DNA of 64,000 nucleotides from the NCBI GenBank assembly GCA_964035015.1, contig OZ036003.1:3354031-3418030 (forward strand), written 5' to 3'. The notes below the pieces were generated by a model, which had not been told where the DNA came from, did no database searches, and worked only from the letters and a program-made list of their open reading frames with translations. This document shows, in pieces, positions 63,119-64,000 of this stretch. Position numbers and translations under genes: made by a program. The first letter of the stretch is position 1. Each line of letters begins with the position of its first letter. This stretch comes from Corallium rubrum. Its lineage: Eukaryota > Cnidaria > Anthozoa > Scleralcyonacea > Coralliidae.

Positions 63119-63412
63119 CTACGGCAACATGTTTGAACAATAGAATTTCATGTCATATACAAAGAGCTTTTGCAAATGACGGTCCCAAGAGTAATTTTCA
63201 TGCCGTCGCGACTCTGTTGACAACGTAGAAAAATCATTTTTACGTTGTAAAGACAACGCGGAACCTGAGTCACTACAGAAGCCTTGGAAAGGCTTAACCG
63301 TATACTCTCGCGAATAACAGATTGAACAAGTGTTTTTCTTCAAGAGTTTAAGAACAAAACGAGCCTGTGCGATTATGTATCTTGAAATTTGGATGTATAA
63401 AAACACCGCCAT
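63119..63412 (-). pseudogene. Penelope-like element, N-terminal region
   Basis: An open minus-strand frame upstream of the RT with QARFVLKLLKKNTCSICYSR and RHLQKLFVYDMKFYCSNMLP. Its position fits the poorly conserved N-terminal extension of Penelope-like proteins. Assignment rests on position. Confidence 0.4.
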
Positions 63413-63578
63413 TTAATACCACTCTGAAACTTTCCACCGTAGCCGTAGTCCGTTGTCTGAAGCTTAAAGTCTCTAATAAATCAATGGGCCCGGAGTTAGG
63501 AACGAATTTGAGACCTTTTGCAAGAACAGATCATACAGGATATACAGGATATACATTTCAGTATTTAATTACTGTTGT

Positions 63579-63644
<66 letters not shown>

Positions 63645-64000
63645 GTGTGGGTTTTGGTCTACGAAACGCAAAGAGTGCTGGATAACATATAGTTAGAGCA
63701 AATATATATTTTCGGTTACCTCAAAAGTCTGCTACAGGCTGCTTCATCTAAAAAAGAATCTTCAGGCAGATGGCAATTTTCGAAAACAGGGGGTGCTTAT
63801 ATCCTTCTTGTCGGAATGTGGGAGTGTGGGGGCGAAACAATACATGCATTCATGGCTTTGTTGCGCTGTTTGCGCGGAATTTGTTTCGATGACGACATTG
63901 ACTGATAATTTCTGCTCTTTTGTTGAGTAAACAATTCTTGTTTTTATCTTTCAAAATATAAAATTTTTCTTCTAAACATAAATTACATCGTTTTGAACCT
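63413..64000. other. Right edge, flank of the Penelope-like element
   Basis: Contains a (TA)n tract and no supported gene. Confidence 0.5.
63585..63643. repeat. (TA)n microsatellite
   Basis: Uninterrupted TA run. Confidence 0.95.

Larger units (their letters stand above)
45430..63412 (-). mobile_element. Penelope-like retroelement split by two large insertions
   Basis: Three minus-strand pieces make one element: 63412-61566 (N-terminus and RT), 57154-56764 (RT-to-endonuclease connector) and 46079-45430 (GIY-YIG endonuclease and 3' end). Between them sit an LTR retrotransposon (57155-61565) and a 10.7-kb DNA transposon (46080-56763). Removing each insert with one copy of its target duplication brings the reading back together (NFTCISSNII then YCISCNKCCMLYIGETG). 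The element's own sequence totals about 2.9 kb. It is decayed by frameshifts. Confidence 0.85.

Overview
The window is eukaryotic, transposon-rich and AT-rich. Its gene families (zinc-finger/recombinase-like multi-exon gene, GREAKH-type multicopy gene, Penelope-like retroelement with a GIY-YIG tail, CR1-type LINE with an SGNH esterase ORF1, KIAA1586-like hAT gene) suggest an anthozoan cnidarian, probably a stony coral. That assignment is inference from family resemblance; no marker gene fixes the species.

Layout. 1-828: a 7-mer satellite and a hairpin. 828-1981: a 1.15-kb dispersed repeat with a second copy at 22575-23721. 1982-8130 (minus): a decayed CR1-like LINE, with ORF1 (coiled coil plus esterase) and ORF2 (endonuclease plus reverse transcriptase), split by a hAT-like insert at 5111-6865. 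8133-13056 (minus): a BED/hAT-like gene broken by a 3,493-bp DNA element (8225-11717) that has its own inverted termini, a 7-bp target duplication and two converging ORFs of unknown family. 14521-28711: an 18-bp inverted repeat brackets four genes in alternating orientation: an unknown ORF (15037-16058), a gene with two FYR-like repeats (21075-16452), a GREAKH-family gene (21550-25917) and an intact unknown single-exon ORF (28623-27925). 28848-37424: a decayed zinc-finger/recombinase-like gene with duplicated phase-1 microexons. 37.8-45.4 kb: no convincing genes, but satellites, a 1.24-kb palindrome, dispersed repeats and hexamer arrays.

From 45.4 to 63.4 kb lies one Penelope-like element (minus strand) split by two large insertions. 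The first (46080-56763, 10.7 kb) is the most interesting object here. It has perfect 20-bp inverted termini, a 3-bp AAA duplication, dense CACATGTG-type subterminal repeats, a Tnp2/Transposase_21-like transposase gene on the minus strand and, head-to-head with it, a complete six-exon gene for a coiled-coil plus BEN-domain-like protein. I propose an EnSpm/CACTA-type transposon in which a BEN protein takes the subterminal DNA-binding role that TnpA has in plant En/Spm. The second insertion (57155-61565) is a Ty3/gypsy-type LTR retrotransposon with 159-bp LTRs, a 5-bp duplication and a disabled gag-pol.

The insertions read as a layered record. In several cases the host reading frame resumes on the far side of the insert, which fixes the boundaries independently of the termini. 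Nearly every transposon ORF carries stops or frameshifts. The BEN-like gene and the 27925-28623 ORF are the clearest intact reading frames. Splice sites were read by eye and no database search was possible.
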